This document shows, one piece after another, positions 41,120 to 54,186 of a DNA stretch of 64,000 nucleotides. The notes under the pieces were generated by a model that worked only from the letters and a program-made list of their open reading frames with translations, did no database searches and was not told where the DNA came from. The DNA comes from Malurus cyaneus samueli. Lineage: Eukaryota; Chordata; Aves; Passeriformes; Maluridae. The stretch's first letter is position 1. Each line of letters begins with the position of its first letter. A program made the translations under genes and the position numbers. Location: assembly GCA_009741485.1 (NCBI GenBank), contig CM019217.1, positions 29,691,247 through 29,755,246 of the forward strand, in the 5' to 3' direction.

Positions 41120-44100
41120 ATATCTGTAAATAAACCACTGATTTCAGGGCATTTTGGTGGAGATTAGTTTAACCAAAGCATGTTTGGGCACTTTTTATAA
41201 CTTTGGAGAAATGCTCTACCAAAGCTATATCATCAAAGTACATTCAGGGAATTTATCCTACCCTTGTGAAAATATTACTGGCTCTTAATTTTTGAAAGTA
41301 ATCCCATAGTGCCTTTACTAATAATTTATTTAATGCCAGTTTGCAAATTCATAGCGTATCTTATCTGTGTTCCTCAAAAATTCTCGTGGTGTTTCCACTT
41401 GTCATTATACAATATCTTATGAGTCCGAGAAACAGCATACCCTAGTTTTAAAGTGAGAGGAAGCAAATCATGAGACAGCTGCATACTCTTCTCTTCCAGT
41501 AATTTGATATGCATACACAGGGTGGTTTGCATCAGACCTAATAGTCCTAACGTAAACATTTTAATATGCATTGCTTCCACTTTTTGGGATCATGAAGGCA
41601 GAAGTTTAACACTCTTTCTTTTCTATTGAAACCCTAGAGGGAAAATATAAGCTCTCTGGCAGATGAAAGCTTATTTTTCCTAATTTATTTCATGAATGTT
41701 CATGGTGCAGAAACAACAATTTATAAACTGTACAGTAACAAAAATCCAAGCAATATGTGTATGTTTCGAATGACTAATAACAGCTTTAGGGGTTTTGTCA
41801 GTTATTAGTGATGGCAACACTAAGAACAAGGGGGTTGCTGTTTGGTTTGTTTGATTTTTTACCAGTGAAGTTAACAAGACTTTTTAAAATCCCCTAATAG
41901 GCTGGACATTCATTGAAAGATACATTACTCTTAGTCCATGCATACTATGAACCCGATCTCACAAGGGCTGTGTTTCTGACCAGTTTATCTGATTAAGAAA
42001 AGAGAGGGCAAGTTAATAGCCAGGAAGACATGCCCCATCAAGGAACAGCAGGTTCTCTTAAAAGATATAAGCAGTTCTGCCACTTAACCATAAAATAGTA
42101 GGGAGCCAAAGGGGTGTTTCAAGAGTCCTGATACTCTTATTAGATACTTGGTAGTTGTTATTTTGTGCTTTCTTGGTAACAGTTTCTATGGTATATAATA
42201 AACAAGCAATCAGCTCAAACCAGCTGCTGATAGATTCTGTATTAAATCGAGTTTTGATTATGCATCAAAATAGAAAAGCCAGAACACATGGTGACAGGAG
42301 CACAGATCTGTCTGTGTTGGGAATGTATGGAGCACTGAGGTAAGCTAAACCTCTGAACAAACCCACAGATCCACATTCTTCCAGGCTGAATATCTGCATG
42401 CTGGGGCATGCTTTCATTTATCCTGGAGCTATGTTTCTCTAAATGCCCAGGTCAGGCACAGTTTGTAGTATTCTGCAGCTCTTGTCTCGGAGCACAATTA
42501 TGATTTCATTCATGAAATTCAGAAGGTAGTGTGGTGTATCTATAGCATCTGAAGTTGAGGTGGGAACACATTTCACATAAAAAAATAAATGCACTGAGTT
42601 CTCAAAACTTGTAACAGATTATTTCTAGAAGACACTTCACAACTGTAGCTGTTACATATAATAAATAATTTTATTGCCTGTTTCTCAGAGTTGAGCCTGA
42701 AAACGAAACAGAAAAGTCCACTCTTTTCTCCAATTTTCGATTTCCTTTCTAGCCCCATGTGCAAATAGTTTTACTAAACGATATAATTGTTAATTGAATT
42801 AATATATTTTCATTTTTAATACCAAAAAAGTAAAGTGTTATGTTTGGTTTTTAGAGACATTCTCACTAGATTGTGCAACATATATAGAAGTTCTAGTCAG
42901 TCAATCTGATTTTAGTGTCTGTTTGTTTTAATCACAAATATTTGTGCTTTCAGTTAATTAATTTCATACCTGAAAAGCAACACTGGCTTGAATATAGTAT
43001 GATAATCAAAATATCAATATGATAGAAATAAAAAATAACTGTGACTGGGCCAAGAAAGTAGTTAAATGATGGCTCTGAATGCTAATAATGTCTAAACAGG
43101 TTTGTCATACTCTAACTAGAATAGCAAAACCAGTTTTACTTAACCTGATACAATTCCTGTTTAGAGACAGGGTTTAACATTTTCCTTTAATGATTTCAGG
43201 CTAAATAAGCTCTTTTTCTTAATGACCTTAGGAAAGCCGAGCAAGAACCAGCAGTTCCACATTATAATGTCTCTGGTTTACTTAAAGCCTAAACACTGTG
43301 CAGATATCTGCAGTAATGGCTATCTCAGCTGACCTACCAGTAACCCCTGGTCTGACCTGCAGGAATCACCCTCTCTAGAGGGCAAGAAGTTATTTCCATT
43401 ATGGGGCTTACTGATTCTTCTGTTTCTGTGGAAAAGTTTTAGGTAGAAAACATTTCTGAGGCTTGCCAGGTTTTTTACATACTTAGTTTGTCTGAAGTTT
43501 TCATTATGACACTTCACCAACAAACTTGATTAGCCTTCCCTCAGGNAGCTAAATTAATGCAATTCAAGACCTTGAACTTGAAAATAGATTTTTTTCAATT
43601 GTCAGAGCTAGAAGGAAAAAGCAACTGCAGTTTGCCTTACTTGCCCACAGAGCCCTCCTAGCTGACCAGCTCAGGAAATCCTGTATCTTGCCATTTGCTC
43701 TGCTATTTGCAATATTCATCATCACTGCATATTAAAGACCATGTAAACATCTTCTTACAAAAGGCAGCAGATTCCTTACTCTGTCGAGAACATTTTCATT
43801 TGCTTTGAGAGTTTTTTTTTAATCCAAACAAGTGGACAGCCAACCAAGAGCAACAATGTAAAGGTAAATATAGTGTATAAACATAGCTTAACGTATAAAG
43901 GTACCAAAGGTACCAAAAAGTTATCACAGCATTTACTCCTACTGTTTCCAAAAGCAGTTATAGTCCTAAATACATTTACTAATCTGACACAATTCCTTTT
44001 TCAAGATGATTTAGGACAAAGTTTGTCCTAAAATTTATACATTTGCACAATTCCTGATAAATACCCAACAGATCAATGTGGGGCAAAAATGGAGAGGGAG

Positions 44101-47100
44101 AGGGGACCTTTTTCAAAGACAAATTTGGAGCATAGTGCGTCTATCCCCAAAGAATTTGATTTGTGTGGCTCAAAGGGACAACATATTAATTACACATGCA
44201 GTTTACTAGACAGTAGTATTTTTTCAGAGCATACAGTAGAACATCTTAAAATAAAATCTTTTCAGAAAATGTGTTTAACAAGGAAGGAATCATATATACC
44301 TATATATAAAATACTAATCCCTATTTTGTGGTTATGTATACCTGCTTGTGGAATTATTAAAGAAGAAGTAGGTGTCCTTTAAAAAGATATATTTTTACAA
44401 AATAAAATCAAGCTCGTCTGTAGTTAATAGCATTATGATGTTACCTTGGCAAAATATTATTCTTCTTTACTTTTTCTTTCATGGCTTTACATTTTGGGCA
44501 ACAGGAAAGAAGGAACAGTTAAACATGAGGTATGTCAGCACTTAGTGCAAAAACCTTGCACTTAACTGTTATTAAAGCTACCATTTCTCAGTTCTTTAAG
44601 TTACAATTTCACTTCAAATTTATTTCTTATCTACCTATTTATTAAAACCATCAGAACCTCGTCCTATTATCAATTCTAAATTGTCTGCTACTATAGAAGA
44701 AGTTTATACACAGTTTCGATTTCTTTACTATTGAATGCATTTAAAGAATGAGACATTAAACAGGGAACATAGGTAATTAAGCAAAAAAATATTAATTTCA
44801 AATTAGAATTTCTTTCTTCTGAATGAACTCAGTCAATAAGGTTGCTATGTGGAAGGATGGTGAGAAGGTGCCAAGTACAAACTGGAATTTATTGCACAGG
44901 TGTAAGAAAAAGAATTGGGGAAACTATTAGTGCTTAATCAACCCAGAGCAGAGTGCAATTTTTTACAGTTGTTTTCTTTTTTCCCTAAAAATTAAATAAC
45001 TACATGCAATACTGTGCTTATAGTCTTTTATGAAATTTCTTTTATGCTGTGGGCATATCTTGTAGATCAAGCTTAAGGAATTTTTACATTTAACCATCAG
45101 CCTATAATGCTTAAACACCCTATTATTTACCAGCACTGAGTGTCCACCTTCTCACAGCGGGAGAAACACCAGAGATTATCTCTGATCTCCATGGAATTAT
45201 TCTGGTATTAGAACTGATAAAACCAAAACCTCAAGCACTTGGCTCTGTGTAATACTTGCTGTATGCCTTCTTTTATATATTTAATTGTGAAGGAGGTGAC
45301 AGGAGGTGGAAATGAGGGTGCTGTGCATGAGGGAAGGTGAGGTAGAGGCTCTAAAAATGCCAGTTTCTTGCCACAGTTCTGTGCCTGCATTTTAAACTTT
45401 GGACCCTGATAAGTTTTGGAACCAAGTCCAAGCTGCTCATGCTTCTTTCCTGCAAGGTCATCCTTTAAACAAAATACTTTATTTATGCTTAAGCACAAAA
45501 TGGTATTTACTACTCATGCAGGAAACACTTGTAACATGTGACAAAGACTGCTCATCCCAGTAAATTGCTGCTTCCACCCAGGATTGCTGTGAGCGCGACT
45601 GTTACCTAAAATGCACTTTTGACAATAATTCCTTTGTTTTGAAGATAATTCTTTTTGCACCAAAAACACACTGGGTGACAAAAAGGACAATTAGTTGGCC
45701 TTCTCCTTACCACAGAAATCAAGCTTGCTTTTTCTGTAGCAAACTGAACACAAATTCTTTCTTTAATTAATAGAACCTGACGTGACAATACTTTTTTCTC
45801 TCAATTTCTTCATGATAATTAATTATCCTAATACAGAGGGCATTTTATACCTGAATACAGCAGGTTTAAATTTTAGTTATACATAAGTCTGAGATTCACT
45901 TTTTCTCTTTTTTTTTTTTAATATTAAAAGATATTTAGTGGACTTTTTTATTGCTTCAAATGGAATAGACCATCACTAAAGTGACCATGACTCCCATCTT
46001 TCTTGCCCTTACCTTGACTCATTATTTATGTAATGAAATTCCCTGTATTTCCCACTGTGTGGCACCAACTTTTTTTTAGAGCCTTAAACAATATGTGTAA
46101 TAAACTATTTTGGAAAGCATTTGTTAGAAAACACATTTTAGGACAATCAAATCTTCAAACCTGTCTTTTCTTCCTCAAACTGCCATAGGAATGGCAAGAC
46201 ACTAGGAAATTTCAAACACTCTTTAGGGAGTATTGGCTCATTTGCTCTCAAGTCAGCAATGACAGCATGTTCTCCTCCTGTCTCCAGGGAGTTTTCTTGG
46301 AGATTTTATTCCTTTGGTATCTGTGCTCCTGGTCCTGTTTTCAGCTAGGACAGGAGTGTTGACCTAAGCTTAGGTTCTGTTTTGTGGAAAGCAGCTGTCT
46401 ACCACTGCCACGATGCTCTACCAAGCCAGCAAGAAATTGGTCCCCAGTTGTTATGGCACTAAAGAGTTCCTGTATCCCACTGAAAATCACATCAATATTC
46501 ATAAAATTCTTAGGTATCATTTAATCAATTAATTGAAGAAGAGTACTTTCATCATGCCAACCCAATAAATCACAAAGTATGAAATTATTTAGGTGTCTTC
46601 TTACCTATGTTGTTTACAGAACAAAAAATTTAAAAAGTAGCTTACCTAGTATAACAAATAATTGCTTTGAGTAAAAAATAAAAATTGTTTATGTGGTTTA
46701 AGTTTTTTTTTCTAATATCAAAGTTTTGTATTTAATCTCTCTTCTAATAGCCCAACAGCAGCAGCAGTTTATTTGGCCTTACTTGGATAAGAATTCTTTT
46801 GCTAATAGAACATGTCCTACAATTTGTGATTTGAATAGAAAATCAAAACCAATACACATGGTATTTCATCCAGTAAACATGACATTCCAGAATGTGAATG
46901 GGAACAATATGGGCAAATTCCTGCTTTGAAGTCAGAGGTAATCTCCAATAGACCTCAGCACAGGCCACATTTCACTTGATGAGTTCTACAATCTGTCTCT
47001 AAATATGGCTGTAAAATCTGAAAGTAAATAATTGACAAGCCGGGTTAAGATGGAATGACTTGACAAGTGTGAAAAGCATTAGAAATTCATATATCTGTCT

Positions 47101-50100
47101 CAATGTTTCCAGTGAATTTGTGTTTCATGATTGATAGACATTTTTAAATGAATTAAAATAAATGTGAGCTCAACCATTGTGAGAAAGCAGACAAACCACA
47201 TGGAGAGAGCATATCCCACTTCATGGTCTGAAAAAAAGAATATTCATGCATTTTTAAACAGTAGTGAATCCAGTGCTCAGTCAAAATTATTGTATTTTTG
47301 ATGTCTAATAAGATAATTCTCAAGAAAGCAAGATGTTCAGAGTTTCTCTTTCATTCTCTTCCTACCTTTTTCCCTCCCTCCTCAATTCTGCTCCTTATTT
47401 CCCCTTCCAATGTGACTTTTCACTGTCTAAGAACATTATAGATTGCATTTTCCTTTGCTGTAGGAGGGGAATTATTATAGTCTCTCCACCATCTCTCCTG
47501 GTAACCTATTTACTTCCATGAAAATTCATAGGTCTTTTGTACCTCTAACCCACATTCAAAATTGTTTGAAAGGTTTTAGGGTCTTTCAGTGCAATCAATG
47601 GTATTTACCCACAGATGCATACCAGTATTAAGCTTGCAAACATTTATGTAGCAATGAAGGCTGACAAACATACTGGAGGATATTTTATTTTTTTTAATGT
47701 TATCATTTTCTGCGGATATGTAAATCTCATTAAAGTGACACAAAGAAATAGAAAATATTTTCTGCATGTATTACAAAATGGCTGCCAAGGATAATCTGAG
47801 GTGATGAATCACAAAAATCACTGGTTAGAAACTAACAACATAAAGTTAAATGTATTAGGCATCTATCTTCAGAATATACAGTACAAATATATGGATAATT
47901 ACTCTCTGTGGACTGAAAAACTAACAGTGAAAACTTACTGTATTGGGTCCTATGTATCTGAGCAATTCATGATCCAAATAACAGTTTCCCCCTTCTCATA
48001 GAATTTTCCTCTGTATTTTCCTTCAGATGTTTTGGTGCTTATGCTCTACCAGCCAAGATTCTTCAGAAAAGTAAAAGCTTTGAGAGTTACTATCATAACT
48101 GGAGGCAGAATCCTGTAACACAAAAATAAACAGAAAAAAAATCTATATCATTTGAGTCAAAACTTCACCTACTTCAGAGGAATTTGTGTATTTGAGGACA
48201 TAGAGAGTGTCTATTGTACTGAAATGTATCAAAAAGTTTAGAATGTGTAAGAACCAGAAACCTTTATTATTATGGTAAATACAAATTTTTAAAATATATT
48301 TCAAATTTCTCTGGTTTCTGTCATCTTGACTGTTTTATAAGCTTATTTAAAAGTTTAGGACAAAGTGAAAAACAAATTCCATAGATCTGGTGTCTATTTA
48401 GCTGCTTGCTGGGATCTTATTTTAGGGCAAATTTGGAGGGCACACTCCAGGTGCTTCTGTTCTGCTCTCTGTCTACTCTCTGTTCCAGAATGTGACTGAA
48501 GTGAGTAGGAGCATTTAAAGTCTTTAACCTTTAGACACTCCTAAAAGCATTCCACATCCTCCTGAACATCACATAAGCCAATGTGGTGCTATATGCACTG
48601 GATCCAAAGCCACATCTGATTCCCAACAAGCAAACCCTTACTTGGATGCTTTGATAGACTGTTAGAAATTACAAGGAAAACAAAATAAATGCTGCACATA
48701 GATTAGCAGATCATTATTAGCCCTTTCCACACTAAAAGCTGAAACCTCCTTGATCCTAGCCTATAAAAAGCCTTCTGAAGCATTTTGAGTTTCTCTTTGA
48801 TTCTTGGGCCAAGCTTTAATTTTCTCACAGTGCTGCAGCTCTGGGTTTCATTAGGGATATCATCTCAAATTCCTTTGGGCCTCTACTTGTTTGTAAGTGT
48901 GACTCGCACCCTCATCTCAGCATGCTTCCCCACCTTCCCTGTTAAAAAAGTTAGCTGATCATACCAAAAGGGTTTAAACAATGCCTGCTAATGAGCATTG
49001 TTTATTTTTTCATCCAATTTGGTCTTATCATTAACCTGTAATATTTAAAAAAAAAGCTTATCAGATATACAAAACCAACGGATTTGTTATCGTGTCATTC
49101 TCAAATTCTTGATAAGTATTTAGTATTCCTATTTTTGCTGCATTTTTAGACAGTTTATTTCTTCATGGAAGCTTTTTTTCAGCTAAATGTTATTTTTCAT
49201 CTATGATGATTGTGAACTCCTTTTGCACAATAAAACCAGGAAGATTTATGCCTTGCAAATGTGCACCAATCACTCCAAAATAAAATACCTTATATTCTTA
49301 GCACCTGTTAATCAGTGTGACTCAATACTTTAATAGAAAATCTCACTTGCAAACTTTAATTTAGCAATTTCTTATGACCACATGGTAAGCATGTAATAAC
49401 ATTACTGTATATTGAGTGGTCAAAAGTGGCCAAGCACCAGATATCTCTCTAGATTCCTGAAAGACTCAGAAGGGGAGGGAAAGAAATACACAGGACCAGA
49501 GTCAATAGCAATAGCAAGGAAGTGGAGAGGATTTTTTTTTATGCCAAATTGGATCTTGAATGTGGAAGCCTGACAGGAGAGAAGAATTTATAAGGATCAG
49601 AATAACGGGAAGAGAAATAAAAAAGTTCTATGCTTGTTTGGCATAATAGTATTATGGATCTAAGACATTATGTTAGTGAAATATAACTTTAGAAACATTT
49701 TTTGTACCTTATACTAAAAACGTTTATTGAATTCTTTGCCTGTGAAGTTCCATTTTCTGGTTAAAACCTACTGGCTGCTATGATCAGGACTGAGCATATG
49801 TAATGGAAAAAAAAATATTTTCATAGTCTACTAGTCTCATAAAAATGAGATATTGTTCACTGTTAGCTTTGCATTTAAAGCTACTTTGTATTTCTTGTCA
49901 GACTTTCACTTATCTTTCTTAAGATGAACTCTTCGAGGAAGATTTCAGCTGCAACACCACTGCCTTTTCTGAGAATGAGATTTTGGCACTTCAAAAATCT
50001 TCCACTGAAAATCTCCATGCTGGTATTGTCAAGAGCAGAAATCTAAAAGTTGTCTAGGCAGTATCCCTGATGTGACATGCACTATTTTCTGTGTCTGAAG

Positions 50101-52040
50101 AATTCCCTTTATTGTGGTTGAATTATAAGCCTTTCAAAGACTGCTATTTACACCTGGGCTGAGCACATTGTTGCCAAGAGATGCAAGGCTGTAATAAAAC
50201 TTCTTCATGATTGTCTCAGCCAATTGCTAAATTCTGTGATGAAGGACACTGGTTCTGAAAGCAGAATGTTCATTTCTGCTATCCTGATGTACCTTACAGC
50301 TGGCTTCCACACAATGCAAGAGAAAAGGACGCCACCTGACGAATGCAGAAGAGTGGCAGGTGTGGAGATACAGCTTGCAAGGTGGCAGAAAAGTGAGGAA
50401 GGAATTGCAGAGTTAGGGAAATATGGGAGCCATAGAAGAGGCTCCAGAAAACACAAATATTTGGGGTTCAGAAAGATGCAAAAGAGCCAGCATGCTGGGA
50501 AAGGCACATACAGGAGGAAACCTAATGCCTTTCAAAAATTTTCAGAAAGTACTAATTAAAAGAGGAGAGATTTCAGGAAAAGGAAGAGCATTTATGAAGC
50601 TGAATGCACTCAGATTTTACATGATGCAGTTAGATACTCAACAAAAAATCCCAGTGAGACATCTAATATTTGTGATAGGTTGCAAATAAAGTTAGTGAGC
50701 GCTGCAATTATGGATATAGTGCTTTCAAAATCTCAGATATTCTTAAAATAATAATTTTCATGTCTCATTTTTGGCACACGAAATTTGTGTAAATTTGGCT
50801 TTAATCTCTTTGTGCTTCAATTCCATAGCTGCAAAAACAGGACACTGATAATACATTTTCAAAGGGAAAATAAAGATAGGTTTAGGAGCAGCCATGAAAC
50901 AATTAGCTGATGTGATAAGAGAACCAAAGAAATTCCCAGGAAAAGAAATTAATGATTCTGCAGTCAGTCAAGATTTTGGATGATGTAGCATAAATAAGGC
51001 CTGAGGCTAAACCACATAGTGAACAAGATAAAAAGAAATGTTGGATAACTATTACTCACTCAATAAGCCAGAGGTCTCCTGGGAGAAAAACTGTGTCTGA
51101 TTGTGTAATTGAAGATTATATCGTAACACATATGCACAAGAGGATAAAATAAGGTTGAGTGGGAATTGTTCACTCCTGTCTATCCTTCTTTTCTGACTTT
51201 TAAAGTTTTAGATCTATAATTTCAAAAGTCATGTTAGAAAAAAAGAAGTATTTGTGAATTTTTTAGGATACCAAAGGAGTTTTTTTAAAATATTGAAATT
51301 AGTATTAGCATTGTAAGCAAAAACTGTTCAGTGCTGCATTTAAAAAGACAAAATAATTTATTCTGAAAAAAAAATCTGGTTCAGAACAGTAATGTACAGC
51401 TGAAACTGCCTGTTTCTGCAACTGCAACTGTTCATTCATATTGAAATTACATGCTGCATGTTTCTCTTCTCCATGAGGTTTGATGGCAAAACAAATCATA
51501 CCATAAGTCACTGAGAAACCTGCTGCCCACCAGCATTCTTGGGTAGCTGAAATTCTATCAAATCCTCTTTATCTTCTGTGTTTTTCTTACCATTTGTTCT
51601 TTGACCTTCTCAGTCCAATGGAATCCTGGTAAACTTTCTGAGCATTTTCTTGGCTTTCAAATACTCCATCACTATCATCTTTATAAATGATTATCAGAAT
51701 ATACACAGGAAAATCTGGAGAAAACTTTTCCGTGCCATCTGCACCACTTGATTACAGGCATTGAAGCAGCTCTTGGACCAAGACAAATACAATATAAACC
51801 ACATACTGAAAAGCCAAACACAACTATTTGAGTGATGCCAAGAAAACACCTCACTCTGCAAAAACTTATTTAACTCAATTTTTCATAACTAATCAAAATT
51901 GGATTCTTTCTGAATATAAACTTATTCATGTTGAAAATGAGGAAAAAACAGAATATTCTCTGACAGCTAGCTTTCTTGTGTCAATAACATGAATGATGCA
52001 CTACAGCTTATAGGAGGTGAACCCTTCATCTTAAAAAAAT
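41120..52040. other. AT-rich noncoding DNA, no gene seen
   Basis: No supported gene, structural RNA or transposon over about 11 kb. An ambiguous base lies at 43546. Simple tracts include T runs near 43811-43820 and 45910-45919. A short tandem aaaggtacc pair occurs near 43898-43915. The 50200-50690 stretch is purine-rich on the plus strand and so keeps frames open (50224-50559, 111 codons), but these have no recognisable domain. Confidence 0.6.
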
Positions 52041-52262
52041 CACAGAATCGTAGAATGGCCTGGGTTGGAAGGGCCCATGAAGATCAACCAGTTCCAACCC
52101 CCTGCCATGGGCAGGGACACCTTCCACTGGACCAGGTTGTTCAGAGCTCCAACCAACCTTACTTCGAACACTTCCAGGGATGGGACACTTGCTTCTCTGG
52201 GCAGCCTTTTACAGTCCTTTCCACCCTCACAGGGACAAATTTTTCCCTAGGCCAGTTATCTT
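52041..52262 (-). mobile_element. CR1 LINE 3' fragment
   Basis: On the plus strand the fragment opens with degenerate terminal octamers (cacagaatcgtagaatgg), then gggttggaagggcccatgaa, agttccaaccccctgccatg, gcagggacaccttccac and cacttccagggatggg. That is the standard reverse-complemented order of the avian CR1 3' end. Similarity stops near 52262. It is a short, 5'-truncated inactive copy. The 131-codon open frame at 51989-52384 runs through it and is not a gene. Confidence 0.9.
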
Positions 52263-52923
52263 CCTTTCTTGAGGAGGTCCCTATTGATTCAGACGACCCT
52301 ATAACTGTTTTAATATTGGAGTTCAGAGCAAATGTGAGTCCAGGTTTAGGATTCCATCAACTGATTCAGAAATTCAGATGTTAATTTGTGACAGAAAAGG
52401 CTGATGCATTTCAGTTCTTTCTCTTAGGCTAATTTCCTAGAAAGTGTGAATTGGTGTATTTCTCCTTAGAGACTTTGTTATGGACTGGGTATCGTGTGCT
52501 TGTGTGCTTCTAAATGTAAGTCAAGTTGGATATTTGTTATGTCTCAGCAATGTCCAATACATAAAGCCTAATTTATTTTCATGCTCTGGCCAATTTGACA
52601 AAATTGAATATTTCTACACCTGAACCAAGTAAAACTTGGCTTAAGCAGATGATCTAATAGGTTACAGGTTTGATACCAATGACCACAAAGGCAGTACCTT
52701 CTCAGGCAGGCAGAAAATCCATTCTCATCCTTGGCTTTGGGAAAACCGGATACATTCTTCCTTTAACAAGCTGGATCATAAGAATTTGTTTGTGGGGATT
52801 TTAAAACAAATCCTATTTGCTGTTTTCATTAAACCTTTAGTTACTGTGTAGCTTTACCTCTTAATTTCTTTCCTTCTTTTAATTAGTTGACTCCTCTTGT
52901 CTGATTGGTAGCCATATGTCACT
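52263..52923. other. Noncoding DNA between CR1 and LTR elements
   Basis: No gene or recognised repeat in this stretch. Confidence 0.55.
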
Positions 52924-54186
52924 TGTAGTTGGTTGATGCTGGCTGGATGCCAGGACCACCAAAGCCTCCCTATCACTCACTTCCTCAGCTGGACAGGGGA
53001 GAGAAAATATAACAAAGGGCTCAAGGGTTGAGATAAGGACTGAAAGCGATCATGGCCAAAACAGGATGGAATTAGAGATACAAAATGAATTTATTACTAA
53101 CAAAATCAGAGCAGGATGATGAGAATAAAATAAAACCTTCAAAACACCTTTCCCCAACCCATCCCTCCATCCCAGCTCTACCTCCTTCCCCAGTGGTGCA
53201 GGGAGACAGGGAATGGGAGCTGTGGTCAGCTCCTCACACGTTGTTTCTCCTGCTGCTCAGGAAGAGGAGCCTTCTTCCCCTGCTCCAGCATGGGGTCCTT
53301 CCGTGAACTTCTCCAACGTGAGTCCATCCCATGGACAACAGTCCTCCCCAGACTGTTGCAGCATGGGTCACTCTTCCATGGGGTCCTGTCACTCCAGGCC
53401 AGGCTGCTCCAGTGTGGGCTCCTCTCTCCACAGGCTTCCCACAGGGTCACAACCTCCTCTCCAGCGTGGGGCTCCTCCATGGGCTGCAGGTGGATCTCTG
53501 CATTCCTGTGGATATCCATGGGCTGCAGGTGGATCTCTGCATTCCCCTGGATCTCCATGGGCTGCAGGGGGATCTCTGCATTCCCCTGGATATCCATGGG
53601 TTGCAGGGGGATCTCTGCATTCCTGTGGATATCCATGGGCTGCAGGTGGATCTCTGCATTCCCGTGGATATCCATGGGCTGCAGGTGGATCTCTGCATTC
53701 CCGTGGATATCCATGGGCTGCAGGGGATCTCTGCATTCCTGTGGATATCCATGGGCTGCAGGGGGATCTCTGCATTCCTGTGGATATCCATGGGCTGCAG
53801 GGCACAGCTGCCTCACCATGGGCTGCACCAGGGGCTGCAGGGGAATCTCAGCTCTGGCACCAGGAGCACCTCCTCCCCTGCTTCTCCCCTGACCTTGGTG
53901 TCTGCACAGTTGTTCCTCTCACATGGTCTCACCCCTCTTTTCTCAGACCACAATTACAACTGTGCAAAACCCTTTTTTTTTTCTTTTTCTTCTTCTTAAG
54001 TATGTTATCATAAAGGCATTACCATCATTTCTATTAGGACCAGCCCTGACCAGCAGCACATCCATCTTTAGAGTGCCCAGGGATGGGCTCCGCTGGACAT
54101 GGAGGAGGCTGCCCCCAGCTTCTCACAGAAGCCACCCCTGTAGCCCTGCCCCACTACCAAAACCTGGCCATGCAAACCCGGTGACT
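52924..54186 (-). mobile_element. LTR-like element of an avian endogenous retrovirus
   Basis: The whole stretch matches, in order, a repeat family I recognise from bird genomes. Its blocks are ggctggatgccagg, ctcagctggacaggggagag, the string of 'ctccagcatggggtcc' units, ttggtgtctgcacagttgtt, cttctcacagaagccacccc and accaaaacctggccatgcaa. The plus-strand left end starts TG. A poly-A signal AATAAA lies on the minus strand at 53090-53095, about 165 bases from that end, so I read the element as minus-strand. The right boundary near 54186 is approximate. No gag, pol or env is visible beside it. Its middle carries the expanded 39-bp minisatellite. The exact family name is uncertain. Confidence 0.7.
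53481..53791. repeat. 39-bp minisatellite, eight units, inside the LTR
   Basis: Eight head-to-tail units start gggctgcagg and end gatatccat. All are 39 bp except the seventh, which has lost one G and is 38 bp. Units differ at a few sites: tgg or ggg after the ctgcagg core, and cctgtgg, cccctgg or cccgtgg in the middle. Because 39 is divisible by three and the unit has few stops, it encodes a 13-residue repeat in several frames on both strands. This produces the long frames at 53213-54013, 53290-53892, 53331-53999, 53226-53828 and others. They should not be taken as genes. Confidence 0.95.

Noticed and set aside
46726..46929. Short frame with a glutamine run (cagcagcag) after a polypyrimidine tract and AG, like a splice acceptor
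   Set aside because: The frame is only 67 codons, no donor or conserved domain is evident, and such tracts are common in AT-rich introns.
51989..52384. 131-codon plus-strand ORF
   Set aside because: It is antisense to a CR1 3' fragment; the residues simply translate the reverse complement of the repeat.
53481..53791. Regularly repeated units that could suggest a CRISPR array
   Set aside because: Units are contiguous with no unique spacers, and the sequence is vertebrate.
53213..54013. Overlapping plus-strand ORFs of 200-266 codons with a 13-residue repeat
   Set aside because: They arise from the 39-bp minisatellite, are open in several frames on both strands, and the array shifts frame at the 38-bp unit. 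This is not the pattern of a real protein.
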